A DNA stretch of 37,492 nt from a virus. Of this stretch, positions 1-6,854 are shown piece by piece. The number at the start of each line of letters is the position of its first letter. Positions within the stretch are counted from its first letter, which is position 1. The stretch covers positions 1-37,492 of IMG/VR virus record IMGVR_UViG_3300046718_000024. One strand, given 5' to 3'. Below the pieces are notes generated by a model. It was not told the origin of the DNA, ran no database searches, and worked only from the letters and a program-made list of their open reading frames with translations. The position numbers and the translations under genes were made by a program.

Positions 1-1
1 A

Positions 2-139
2 TGCTCGAAACATATGAGAAGAGAAAAAGAAAGAACTAGATATCAAAATAATAGACACAAAGTAGCTAATCTTCAGCGACTCAGACAGAAAAAACTACTG
101 CTTGCGCTAGAGCTGTGTCAGCAGCTTGGCTTGCAATAA
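2..139 (+). CDS. C-terminal end of a small Arg/Lys-rich protein (partial)
   Basis: The frame is open from the left edge to a TAA at 137-139, with an internal ATG at 14 that would give 41 residues. The peptide is strongly basic (RREKERTRYQ, then LQRLRQKK) and ends ALELCQQLGLQ. That ending resembles the C-terminus of the next gene (ALSLCEELNLL), so it is probably the tail of a paralogue whose start lies outside the window, or a short stand-alone copy starting at 14. The stop sits 11 bases before the next start, consistent with one operon. No function can be assigned. Confidence 0.55.
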   Translation, partial: CSKHMRREKERTRYQNNRHKVANLQRLRQKKLLLALELCQQLGLQ

Positions 140-150
140 GAGACAATCAA

Positions 151-795
151 ATGACATCCAAAAGAAAAGACGAAACAATTTTTGAGCACCGCAAGAGAGC
201 GTGTGAGGCATCTCGTTTATGGCGAGCAAATCATTTAGAACAATGCCGTACTGATGACCGGAAGCGATATTATAAACATCGAGATAAAAATAGGACCCGC
301 ATTAATGAATTGTCCCGTGCGCGGTATCATAAAAATAAAGACAGACTAAGAGACCATAAAAACGAGGTAAAGTGTAAGTGGAGAGCAAAAAACCCATGTC
401 TCGTTCGCGAGTATTGGAAAAGATATAAAGCAAAACATAAGAAAGAAATAAACGACCGACAGAAGATATGGAGACAAAAAAACGCAGAGCGAGAACGACA
501 GCGCGCACGAGAATATTATGCAAAAAACCCAGAGGAGTTTCGTAGGCGTGGACGTGATGCGGCGCGCAAGCGAAGAAAAGAAAAGCCAGAACACCATCGA
601 ATGGTTAGACAAATATGGGCAGAAAAAAATGCACCAAGAATTAGATTCTTAGCTCGTGAACGACGCAGAAAAAACAGAATCAGAATACGAAATATGGATA
701 GCACGAGATACAAAATAGCAAGGATGGCTCTTTCTTTATGCGAAGAGCTTAATCTTCTTGATAAAATCAAGCAGGAGATATCACATGAGGCATGA
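151..795 (+). CDS. Arg/Lys-rich tandem-repeat protein, possible nucleic-acid binder
   Basis: This is 214 residues if it starts at the ATG at 151, which follows the previous stop with a weak AAGAGA ribosome site. A start further upstream (GTG at 115) would overlap the preceding gene. Almost the whole protein is made of about ten imperfect units of 15-19 residues of the form [YW]-x-x-[KH]-[NH]-x(3-5)-R-x(5-8)-[YW], for example YYAKNPEEFRRRGRD and KIWRQKNAERERQ. It ends in a hydrophobic ALSLCEELNLLDKI segment shared with the partial gene before it. Similar K-N-R-Y repeats occur in phage proteins and near HNH nucleases, but no HNH or GIY-YIG catalytic motif is present. Binding to DNA or RNA is inferred from charge only. 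It overlaps the next gene by 11 bases. Confidence 0.7.
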   Translation: MTSKRKDETIFEHRKRACEASRLWRANHLEQCRTDDRKRYYKHRDKNRTRINELSRARYHKNKDRLRDHKNEVKCKWRAKNPCLVREYWKRYKAKHKKEINDRQKIWRQKNAERERQRAREYYAKNPEEFRRRGRDAARKRRKEKPEHHRMVRQIWAEKNAPRIRFLARERRRKNRIRIRNMDSTRYKIARMALSLCEELNLLDKIKQEISHEA

Positions 796-1297
796 CACTT
801 ACGAATCAATCCATGATCTACTCAAGCAGATCATCGTTGATGATGCTTCTGTATCTGAAGCGTCAGCTAAGGAACAGTTGTGGGAGCAGATTAGGGACTC
901 TCAAGGAATATTCCGGCTTCTATTTGACAACTGGTTCAATGCCAATTGGTTTCGCTATGAGCCGGAGGTGAAGGAAATCATCACTGAGATTCCTGGTAAG
1001 CCTCCTGTCATCGGGCACTCCGTAACAGTTATGAGGAAGCGTCAAGGCTCGACGCGAGAAACCAAGTTCAAGCGCAAAATCGTCGCTAAGAAAATCATCA
1101 TGGAAAAAACTCACGTTATCCTGATGAGTTTACCGATGCCAAATGGCAAGCAACTACGAGACTGCACAGGGGCGGAATGTATCAAGTTCGGTGGTTGGTT
1201 TGCATCAATCGGTAAAAACATCAAGGCTTCAGAGAAGGTTGGTAAGCAGCTAACAGAAACCGACTTGCAGAATCTCTATATGAGAAATGCCGCTTAG
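785..1297 (+). CDS. Hypothetical phage protein
   Basis: This is 170 residues from the ATG at 785, chosen because AGGAG lies 7 bases upstream at 773-777; earlier in-frame starts lack this. The N-terminal third is acidic and helical (HDLLKQIIVDD). A beta-rich, basic middle follows (VTVMRKRQGSTRETKFKRK), and the C-terminal half contains CTGAECIKFGGWFASIGKN. No catalytic motif or membrane segment is recognisable. Its place in a tightly packed rightward operon of small genes suggests an early or accessory phage function, but I do not recognise the family. Confidence 0.75.
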   Translation: MRHDTYESIHDLLKQIIVDDASVSEASAKEQLWEQIRDSQGIFRLLFDNWFNANWFRYEPEVKEIITEIPGKPPVIGHSVTVMRKRQGSTRETKFKRKIVAKKIIMEKTHVILMSLPMPNGKQLRDCTGAECIKFGGWFASIGKNIKASEKVGKQLTETDLQNLYMRNAA

Positions 1298-1309
1298 GGA
1301 GAAATAAAG

Positions 1310-1726
1310 ATGAACTTGGGTGGGTATTATGGAATGGGTGGAATGGTTGTGAGCCCAGAAGTACAGCTTCTAAAGCAAGAGATTGCCAACTTAAAGCATG
1401 ATCTCATTCGGCACATGGATGCTCTTAATATTTATATAGGTGATAAGCAGTTTAAGATAAATATTAGTGACCAATGGAAACCGATAGAGAGTGCGCCAAA
1501 GGATGGGACAGTAGTTCTCCTTTTCCTTCCTGATTGCAATAGGAAAATAAACATTGGCCAGTTTCGCGATACAGGCGATGTTGAGTATGGAAAAGTTATC
1601 CGCGAAAGAAAATATTGGATGGTAGACGGATGGTTTACGGTCGGGGCTGATCCTGTTCCAACACATTGGATGCCATTACCGGAACCACCGAAGGAGAAAG
1701 AAGATGAATCGACGCAATCTCTTTAA
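1310..1726 (+). CDS. DUF551-domain protein
   Basis: This is 138 residues. The ATG at 1310 follows GGGAG (1297-1301) by 8 bases. The first 45 residues form a Gly/Met-rich start and a short amphipathic helix. The rest matches the DUF551 pattern seen in many phage and prophage proteins: WKPIESAPKDGTVVLLFLP (about 56-74), then a tryptophan-rich segment with WMVDGWF and the terminal hallmark PTHWMPLPEPP (about 118-128). The molecular function of DUF551 is not known to me. The 3' end overlaps the next gene by 23 bases in another frame, so translational coupling is likely. Confidence 0.85.
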   Translation: MNLGGYYGMGGMVVSPEVQLLKQEIANLKHDLIRHMDALNIYIGDKQFKINISDQWKPIESAPKDGTVVLLFLPDCNRKINIGQFRDTGDVEYGKVIRERKYWMVDGWFTVGADPVPTHWMPLPEPPKEKEDESTQSL

Positions 1727-2051
1727 GTTTCTTGGCTCTCTGCCGTTGCTTGGATTGGTGGGGATTGAGGCAAAATCTCATCCATTATTATTGGAAGGCG
1801 TTATCAAATATCAGAGAGCCAAATATCGATGGATAGCCCCCGGTTCTCTTAGGGATGCAGTAGAAAGTGGCATCTATAAGAATTTTCCTGGATTTCCGCG
1901 AGATGACCGATACGTGGTGGCTTGTCCAACCACTGACGGCAAAACAGCGTGGTATTGCAGAGATAATGAAAAGGCTTGGTGGATTGATGAATCGGATGAT
2001 TCCATAACAATAGAGTTTGTTAAGGATGAGAAAAATGACCATAAAAGATAG
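1704..2051 (+). CDS. Small protein with a Tat-like N-terminal signal
   Basis: This is 115 residues. The ATG at 1704 has AAGGAG 7 bases upstream, inside the end of the preceding gene. The N-terminus MNRRNLFKFLGSLPLLGLVG has a twin arginine, a hydrophobic core of about 14 residues and a plausible cleavage region near residue 24 (GIEAKSHP). It therefore resembles a twin-arginine (Tat) or Sec signal peptide. The mature part is small and aromatic, with CPTTDGKTAWYC and a following WWIDESDD segment; the two cysteines could pair after export. Export to the periplasm or envelope is inferred from the signal only. I do not recognise the mature domain. Confidence 0.75.
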   Translation: MNRRNLFKFLGSLPLLGLVGIEAKSHPLLLEGVIKYQRAKYRWIAPGSLRDAVESGIYKNFPGFPRDDRYVVACPTTDGKTAWYCRDNEKAWWIDESDDSITIEFVKDEKNDHKR

Positions 2052-2211
2052 ATTCTATTTCAATGAAGACCTGACCGATTTGCCTCGCAAGCCAAAATAC
2101 AGATGGAGTGAGAAGAAGGAAATTGACGGTATTGACGGAGATATTTGGATTGATGACGCCACAGGAGAAAAATATTGGTTCCAGAATATCTTTCAGAGCA
2201 AGCCTCAATGA
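2035..2211 (+). CDS. Small hypothetical protein
   Basis: This is 58 residues if started at the ATG at 2035, which has AAGGA 8 bases upstream. TTG and ATG starts at 2017 and 2026 are possible but overlap that ribosome site. The product is Trp/Asp-rich (RWSEKKEIDG, DIWIDDATGEKYWF) with no membrane segment. Some wording (W-I-D-D and W-x-x-D) echoes the end of the preceding 115-residue protein, so the two could be related, though this is weak. It overlaps the next gene by an ATGA junction. Confidence 0.6.
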   Translation: MTIKDRFYFNEDLTDLPRKPKYRWSEKKEIDGIDGDIWIDDATGEKYWFQNIFQSKPQ

Positions 2212-2951
2212 CTGAAAGGTATGAGATTGGTGGAAACCTACCCCCGTCAATGTCGGTCACAGCCGGAGAGGTCATGCGCGATCTCTCTAGCTGGATGGCT
2301 GAGCACCCGATCATAGCGACTGATGAAGAAGCGAGAGAGAGCAAGGTCTATCTCGACCGCGCCAAACTCTGCATAGCCGACCTAGAGGATGAGCGAGAGA
2401 AACTTGTCCGTCCGTTAAACGCGGAAGTCCAAAGAATTAATGATGTCTACCGAAGTCCCCGAACTCTTTTAGAGCGAGTGCTCAATGAACTCAAAAACCG
2501 AGTCTCAGCGTTCATCCGGCAAGAGGAAGAAAAGAGACAAAGGATTGCGGAGGAGGCAAGACGAAAAGCTGAGGCTGCTGAGCTTGCTGCTAGGGAAGCT
2601 GAGCGAGTGGAACAGGAACGGATTGCCAACATTTCTTCTGGCGAACTTGGCGTCGATGTCGCTGCGGCAATTGAGGACGCTGACAAAGCATTTAATGATT
2701 ACAAGCGTGCCGAAAGGCAGGCGGCGCTCGCGGAACGGGAAACCAAGGTAAAGATAGCCGGTGGGTTCGGGAGGGCTATTAGCAACAGGAATAAGGAAAC
2801 TCTGATAGTTAAGGATGCCGTCAAGGCTGTTACGGCTATGGCTGACAATGAAGGAATTCATGAGGCAATCATCAAGGCAGCAAGATCGTATCGGTCGCTG
2901 CGTAATCAACTGCCTCCAGGCGTAATCTCTGAAACTGAAAGGAAACTATAA
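2208..2951 (+). CDS. Coiled-coil phage protein of the early region
   Basis: This is 247 residues, starting at the ATG of an ATGA overlap (2208). The N-terminus contains YEIGGNLPPSM, a Gly-Gly-Asn-x-Pro-Pro motif I recall at the start of early-region proteins in rhizobial phages. Residues about 40-160 are a long charged helix rich in Glu, Lys, Arg and Ala, very probably a coiled coil. The C-terminus (residues about 185-247) is a separate small helical domain with ETLIVKDAVKAVTAMADN and an RSLRNQLPPG ending. The next gene begins at TAATG. A role in replication or recombination is suggested only by the company it usually keeps. Confidence 0.8.
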   Translation: MTERYEIGGNLPPSMSVTAGEVMRDLSSWMAEHPIIATDEEARESKVYLDRAKLCIADLEDEREKLVRPLNAEVQRINDVYRSPRTLLERVLNELKNRVSAFIRQEEEKRQRIAEEARRKAEAAELAAREAERVEQERIANISSGELGVDVAAAIEDADKAFNDYKRAERQAALAERETKVKIAGGFGRAISNRNKETLIVKDAVKAVTAMADNEGIHEAIIKAARSYRSLRNQLPPGVISETERKL

Positions 2952-3424
2952 TGCCAGAGCAAATCACGGTAGCCAAGGTTGAGCCACCTGCCCCTAATCG
3001 CAAGCAGGGAACCATCCACGATACGAAGGGTGCGAGATGGAAGGTATGGGCCGATAAGATTCCCAACTACTCTGTAGGTAGCACCTACGAAATCACTTTC
3101 AAGACCAATCAATTCAACAATCAGACCTTCAACGTCATTGACAGCGCCAAGCCTCTCTCGACTGCCTCACCGCAACAGGCACAAGCCGCTGCCGCAACCT
3201 ATACTCAGGCCGACGATAAGAAGTCCGAGCAGATTGCCATTCTTGCTCTTGTTAAGCCGTGGATTGAGAAGATTCCGGTAGGAGATGCTGCGGCTATGGA
3301 ACATGCCATTCGTGCGGCTAGAACCGCGTGGAGGCAGGCGTGGAAAAGCCGAGTGGAGTCTAGTCGTCCGCCGCTAGACGATATGGACGGAGACATCATC
3401 CCCGACTTCCCAGGAGATCGGTAA
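2951..3424 (+). CDS. Possible OB-fold nucleic-acid-binding protein
   Basis: This is 157 residues, with its ATG overlapping the previous TAA. Residues 18-65 alternate in a beta pattern (GTIHDTKGARWKVWAD, then YEITFKTNQFNNQTFNVID) that fits an OB-fold barrel, the fold of single-stranded DNA-binding proteins. An Ala/Gln-rich linker follows, then a helical segment with Trp and Lys (AWRQAWKSRVE), and a very acidic end (DDMDGDIIPDFPGD). An acidic C-terminal tip is typical of SSB proteins, where it recruits partners. This makes an SSB-like role plausible but unproven, since the sequence is short and I have no alignment. Confidence 0.65.
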   Translation: MPEQITVAKVEPPAPNRKQGTIHDTKGARWKVWADKIPNYSVGSTYEITFKTNQFNNQTFNVIDSAKPLSTASPQQAQAAAATYTQADDKKSEQIAILALVKPWIEKIPVGDAAAMEHAIRAARTAWRQAWKSRVESSRPPLDDMDGDIIPDFPGDR

Positions 3425-3753
3425 TGGATAATATGTCCTGGGCCGATAAATATAGAGTCGCTGGGGAAACGTGGTGTGACGCGGAAGCCGCTGCGTCATT
3501 GCTCGAAGACATGAAAAGTGTCGTCATGGCTCAGAAGCAAACTGAGTTGGGCGAGCTGCCCGTGAATAGAGCCGAACAAACCGTAAAGGCTAGTCCGTTT
3601 TGGGAGGACTACGTTCGTTCCTGTATTACCGCTCGCAAGGAAGCCAATCTCGCAAAGGTGAAGGTTGAGGAAATCAGGATTGGCTTTTCAGAATGGCAAA
3701 GCTCTCAAGCCAATGAGCGGGCTGAGTTCAGAATGACGATGGGAGGGGGGTGA
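3424..3753 (+). CDS. Hypothetical helical phage protein
   Basis: This is 109 residues, starting in a TAATG overlap. It is predicted to be all-helical. The conserved-looking part is the C-terminal half, ARKEANLAKVKVEEIRIGFSEW followed by QSSQANERAEFRM, a pattern (A-N-L-A-x-V-x-x-E-x-x-x-x-x-F-x-E-W) that I have seen in phage early operons next to recombination or SSB-like genes. The last codons GGGGGG overlap a strong purine ribosome site for the next gene. No enzymatic motif is visible. Confidence 0.75.
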   Translation: MDNMSWADKYRVAGETWCDAEAAASLLEDMKSVVMAQKQTELGELPVNRAEQTVKASPFWEDYVRSCITARKEANLAKVKVEEIRIGFSEWQSSQANERAEFRMTMGGG

Positions 3754-4004
3754 TGCTTTGTCCGTACTGTCGCGCCCCAATCAACCGTAAGATAGAATTC
3801 ATCCTTATGGTCCCGCGTCATAAGAAGATTGTCGATGCCGTTATAGAAGCTGGTCCGGAAGGAATAGAGAGGAAGGAGTTCGAGAAGCAATTCTTCAAGC
3901 CCAATCGTTCTCCAACCACAGTGAGAACAACACTCAATCGGTTGAATAGCAAGATAAAGCCCTTGAAGTTTTCAACGAGGAACGGCAGGGTAAGGATTGT
4001 TTAG
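3753..4004 (+). CDS. Zinc-knuckle / winged-helix small protein, possible regulator
   Basis: This is 83 residues, using the ATG in a TGATG overlap (a GTG at 3750 is also possible). GGGAGGGGGG just upstream is a very strong ribosome site. The N-terminus has CPYC near residue 3, a half zinc knuckle. Residues about 22-83 look like a winged helix: helix 1 PRHKKIVDAVIEAGPEGIER, a second helix, then a recognition-like helix SPTTVRTTLNRLNSKI and a beta wing. A DNA-binding regulatory role is inferred. It is the last gene of the rightward operon, and its TAG touches the TAA of the first leftward gene with no gap. Confidence 0.75.
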   Translation: MLCPYCRAPINRKIEFILMVPRHKKIVDAVIEAGPEGIERKEFEKQFFKPNRSPTTVRTTLNRLNSKIKPLKFSTRNGRVRIV

Positions 4005-4457
4005 TTAATGCTTAAAGGCTACTACGATGCCGATGGCATAGGAGATTGTCATGACGACGCCGACAATTATTGATCCTATGAGAGCTAGGCCCCTTGTCTT
4101 AGTCTGCGCCTCCGTTTCAATTCTTGAAACTCTATTGGAAATTCCATCAATCTTGTCTTTTAGACTCGTATAAGTGGCTTCATATTCTTTTCGTGATAAG
4201 AAATCAGTATCTTGATCCGATAGCGTTTTTCTGAATTCATTAACCCCTTCAAATCTTCGTTCGGTAGCAATTTCTGCCTTGGTAACGGCTTCCTTGGAGG
4301 TAGCGAGTGCTGACTTAACGGCTTCATCTTGCGCTATTGCACGTTGATTATAGCGCTTATCGCGCTCGTCCATAAGCTGTTCAAATGCAGCGAGTTTGGC
4401 CTCCAGCGCGGTTTCGCGGGTGACCAATTCTCCATGTGAGCATCCATCCTTAGTCAT
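4005..4457 (-). CDS. Coiled-coil protein with C-terminal membrane anchor
   Basis: This is 150 residues. Residues 10-118 are a charged helix with coiled-coil character, including NEFRKTLSDQD and the SNRVSRIETEAQ heptads. Residues about 124-147 (LIGSIIVGVVMTISYAIGIV) are a clear transmembrane helix near the C-terminus. This arrangement, with the N-E-F-R-x-x-L-x-D-Q motif, is common among small phage proteins encoded beside holins. It lies at the end of the leftward transcript, after the holin and endolysin, and could be a lysis accessory or spanin-like factor. No lipobox is present. The start codon abuts the previous stop (TAAATG). Confidence 0.75.
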   Translation of the reverse strand: MTKDGCSHGELVTRETALEAKLAAFEQLMDERDKRYNQRAIAQDEAVKSALATSKEAVTKAEIATERRFEGVNEFRKTLSDQDTDFLSRKEYEATYTSLKDKIDGISNRVSRIETEAQTKTRGLALIGSIIVGVVMTISYAIGIVVAFKH

Positions 4458-4724
4458 TTATCCCAACAAATCCTTGTCTGTAGCATCTGCGAAGTTGATC
4501 TTGACACTCCCGTTCAATCGAAGTGCCCATCTTTCTAGGAACATGACGCGCTTTCTGAGAATATCATGCTCGGTTGACCACTGGTCCTCAGTGACGTGAC
4601 CATTTATTTGTCGTTCTAGCTGAGTGAACTTATTGGAGAGCCAGAACACAGAACTGATGAGTGCAACACTCCAAGTTAGAAACAGCCCCATAGCCGTGAC
4701 GATAACCGTACCGTCGATTCCCAT
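4458..4724 (-). CDS. Small membrane protein of the lysis cassette
   Basis: This is 88 residues. One transmembrane helix lies at residues about 8-29 (VTAMGLFLTWSVALISSVFW). It is followed by an amphipathic stretch with coiled-coil potential (NKFTQLERQI and ILRKRVMFLERWAL). This is the topology of an N-terminally anchored protein with a soluble helical domain. It could be an inner-membrane spanin-like or holin-accessory protein, but no family signature is recognisable. It lies between two other membrane-anchored coiled-coil genes, so a joint envelope role is reasonable. Confidence 0.7.
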   Translation of the reverse strand: MGIDGTVIVTAMGLFLTWSVALISSVFWLSNKFTQLERQINGHVTEDQWSTEHDILRKRVMFLERWALRLNGSVKINFADATDKDLLG

Positions 4725-4752
4725 TTTATGTTCCTGCCTTGGTTTAACAGAG

Positions 4753-5247
4753 TCATTGGTTTCCCTTTACCGTCTTCAGCGTCTTTAGTTGAGATTCCAG
4801 TCTTGACTTGGTATCTTGCTCATCCTGTAGAGATTTAGCGATCAGTTGTTTCTCAAGAGGCGTTGTCGCCTTGCCTAGCTCGAATTGCCACTTGGCGATA
4901 TTGTTGTTGCTGGCCGTCAGTTTGCCGTTGGCAATATCAATCTGGACATCACGCAAGATACCTTGGTTCTCCGAGCCGATAGAACCAACCTTGGCATCCA
5001 CCGCACCAACCTTTGCATCCACTACTCCTACTTTCTTATCAAGAACACCGATCTGGTAATAGACAAAAGGGTGGGTTGCGAGTTGCCAAGTATCGGTTGC
5101 TTCATTCAGCCAATCTATGCCTTTCACGGCAGGGTAGATTGCACCGAAGAATACAAGGACGGCGGTTGCCGCCTTGATCGGATTGTGTTTGATGGCTGCA
5201 ACGGTCTTGCCGTACAGCGTTCTAGGGCGCGGACGGCGGCGCGGCAT
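4753..5247 (-). CDS. Membrane-anchored coiled-coil protein, possible i-spanin
   Basis: This is 164 residues. The N-terminus is very basic (RRRPRPR), followed by a transmembrane helix at about 25-44 (AATAVLVFFGAIYPAV). Residues 68-88 hold three copies of a seven-residue unit, VGVVDAKVGAVDAKVGSI, like a short collar or helical repeat. The rest is a long helix with coiled-coil character up to a Lys-rich end. The positive-inside N-terminus and long periplasmic helix fit an i-spanin topology. No overlapping outer-membrane lipoprotein gene is seen, so this is only a candidate. Confidence 0.7.
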   Translation of the reverse strand: MPRRRPRPRTLYGKTVAAIKHNPIKAATAVLVFFGAIYPAVKGIDWLNEATDTWQLATHPFVYYQIGVLDKKVGVVDAKVGAVDAKVGSIGSENQGILRDVQIDIANGKLTASNNNIAKWQFELGKATTPLEKQLIAKSLQDEQDTKSRLESQLKTLKTVKGNQ

Positions 5248-5258
5248 TTCATTCCCCC

Positions 5259-5648
5259 CTAACGCTTGAAAATCCTGGCTACTTTTTCAATCGTGCGACC
5301 GCCGAAGTAGCCGGTAAGAACGATCCTCATAGCCCAATCTGCTTCTGGTCCGAGTGGATCGGTTGAACCCAATCCGAAACAACCATCCCATACCACAACT
5401 TTGCCGAGCCAAATAACGAATATGAAAGCAAGCATTGGCCGTGGCAGCGCCGTCACCCACCATCCCTGTTCCTGCCTGATGATGGAGGCTTCGGTCTGCC
5501 GGTCCTGTATCTCCCCGAGTATCTCGGCCTTGGCTAAGTCCGCAGCTTGGGCATCGGTGGTGTTGGTTGCGGCAAGCTTCGCCTTATAGGCAGAGATGAT
5601 GCCGCTGACGATTGGCCCCCCGATAAGATTGAGGAGAAAGCCCCACAT
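5259..5648 (-). CDS. Three-TM holin of the gene-transfer-agent type
   Basis: This is 129 residues, the usual size for the GTA_holin_3TM family, which makes the membrane lesion that lets endolysin escape or triggers membrane collapse. The pattern is clear: an N-terminal hydrophobic segment (LLNLIGGPIVSGII), the AYKAKLAATNT stretch, a charged helix ending in EQGWWVTALPRP, a second membrane segment (MLAFIFVIWLGKVVVWD), the GLGSTDPLGPEADW turn, and a third segment ending GYFGGRTIEKVARIFKR. The last two motifs are highly characteristic of the family in Alphaproteobacteria and their phages. It overlaps the next gene downstream-to-upstream by a TAATG junction. Confidence 0.92.
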   Translation of the reverse strand: MWGFLLNLIGGPIVSGIISAYKAKLAATNTTDAQAADLAKAEILGEIQDRQTEASIIRQEQGWWVTALPRPMLAFIFVIWLGKVVVWDGCFGLGSTDPLGPEADWAMRIVLTGYFGGRTIEKVARIFKR

Positions 5649-5869
5649 TACTTTATATTCCCATCTTTGTCGTACTCGGCGCGTCTACGCCGTAGAACCT
5701 CGGTGACAAAGCCATTCAGGATAAGCCACCACGTTAAATACTTGCCGTTCAGGAGTGGTGAGAGATCGGTCTGTGAGAGTGCATACCATGCCGCTCCGAC
5801 AGCGACCTGAATCCTCGCCCACCAGATGACTTCCGAATCGGCAAACGTCTTCTTGAATTTGTCCCACAT
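5648..5869 (-). CDS. Small hydrophobic protein of the lysis cassette
   Basis: This is 73 residues. Two moderately hydrophobic segments (about 16-34, ARIQVAVGAAWYALS; and about 44-58, YLTWWLILNGFV) are followed by a basic cytoplasmic-type tail VLRRRRAEYDKDG. Size, topology and position beside the three-TM holin suggest a second small holin or antiholin. No family motif is recognised, and a structural role cannot be excluded. The stop overlaps the holin start. Confidence 0.7.
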   Translation of the reverse strand: MWDKFKKTFADSEVIWWARIQVAVGAAWYALSQTDLSPLLNGKYLTWWLILNGFVTEVLRRRRAEYDKDGNIK

Positions 5870-5871
5870 GG

Positions 5872-6099
5872 CTAGGCAGCCGGAGGGGGCGGAGTAACGG
5901 GGGCAGCAGAGACCGCCGTTGTAATGGCATCGAGCTTGGCGTGAATTGCAGCTACATCGCCGCTCGGGATGGTGGTGGCCCGGTTAATGGCTGTAGCAGT
6001 TGCAACGGCAAGTTGATGCTGGTGGGTGGCGAGATAATAACCCCCACCGACGAGAACGACCGCAACGATGGCGACGATGACAACAACGAGAGTATCCAT
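5872..6099 (-). CDS. Small single-TM protein, holin-like
   Basis: This is 75 residues. The first 25 residues form a strong transmembrane helix (LVVVIVAIVAVVLVGGGYYL). A short helix follows (DVAAIHAKLDAITTAV), then a Pro/Ala-rich end (TPPPPAA). It sits directly after the endolysin gene and before two further small membrane proteins. Pinholin-like or envelope accessory functions are possible; nothing in the sequence decides between them. Confidence 0.65.
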   Translation of the reverse strand: MDTLVVVIVAIVAVVLVGGGYYLATHQHQLAVATATAINRATTIPSGDVAAIHAKLDAITTAVSAAPVTPPPPAA

Positions 6100-6108
6100 A
6101 GCAATCTC

Positions 6109-6846
6109 CTATGTTTTATTGTGAAGAATGAGCCATGCGATGATAGCTACAACAACTGCGCCGATAACGATAGCGGCTATAACGGCTGGCGAGGCACCGG
6201 CAGCGTGAGCCTGTTGGGCCACTACAACACCTCCGGCAATGGCACCGCCAGCGGCGACATGCTTGGCTGGAACGGTAACGGTCTTGCCGGTGAAAATGAT
6301 GGATGAGTCGGTCTGCTGCATAGCCATAAGCAGGCCAGCACAGCCAAGTTGCCTATCGACTGCATTGGGATCGAACACACCATCGGCAACATACTTTCCC
6401 GTGGTGTATTGATCGGTCCCAGCCCAGACATAGGGAGACGGGAGCCCCTTATTGGCATAGCCTAGACCGTTATACATTTCCAGCAGAGTCAGAGAGCCAC
6501 CGGCAGACCAGTCATGCCACCGACTGGCATAGGGGCCACAATTCTCCAGTGCATCATAGGCCCCGTCCTCCCAAGACTTGAATGGCCCGCGACCTGTAGG
6601 AATATGAGTGGAAACCCTATCGAGAGGGTCGCCCTGCCCTAGTTGCGTATTCCAGTTCTGAGAGGCTTCCCGTTCGTGGATGACGGCTATGATAAACCAC
6701 GGTACTCCAGTCTTGGCAGAGACGGCCTGATATCTGGACTTGGCGAGACATAGTTTACGAGCGGTCGGCCCAAAGTCAGAGCGTGTCAGCTTTGCCTGTT
6801 TCCATCGTGCGGCATTCTTGACAATGAGGGCTGCTGTATCAGTCAT
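6109..6846 (-). CDS. Endolysin (lysozyme-like) with C-terminal membrane anchor
   Basis: This is 245 residues. The catalytic domain occupies about 1-180 and matches a phage lysozyme-like family: AKSRYQAVSAKTGVPWFII, then VIHEREASQNW with candidate catalytic Glu58 or Glu60, LGQGDPLDRVSTHIPTGRGP, a DALENCGPYA stretch and YNGLGYANKGLPSPYVWAGT ending in GKYVADGVFD. It would cleave peptidoglycan to release virions. Unlike a typical soluble endolysin it continues with a Gly/Ala/Val-rich linker and a transmembrane helix at about 219-240 (IAAIVIGAVVVAIIAWLIL) followed by HNKT. No N-terminal signal or SAR segment is seen. The anchor suggests delivery to, or activation at, the inner membrane. Two holin-like genes and the three-TM holin follow it. 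Confidence 0.88.
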   Translation of the reverse strand: MTDTAALIVKNAARWKQAKLTRSDFGPTARKLCLAKSRYQAVSAKTGVPWFIIAVIHEREASQNWNTQLGQGDPLDRVSTHIPTGRGPFKSWEDGAYDALENCGPYASRWHDWSAGGSLTLLEMYNGLGYANKGLPSPYVWAGTDQYTTGKYVADGVFDPNAVDRQLGCAGLLMAMQQTDSSIIFTGKTVTVPAKHVAAGGAIAGGVVVAQQAHAAGASPAVIAAIVIGAVVVAIIAWLILHNKT

Positions 6847-6854
6847 CTTATGTG

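Noticed and set aside
4027-4039. ATGCC-GAT-GGCAT hairpin after the rightward operon as a terminator
   Set aside because: The stem is only 5 bases with no T tract, and it lies inside the coding end of the opposite gene.
4005-5247. Classical i-spanin/o-spanin pair
   Set aside because: No overlapping or embedded frame with a lipobox (L-x-x-C near the N-terminus) was seen, so only a candidate i-spanin-like topology is noted.
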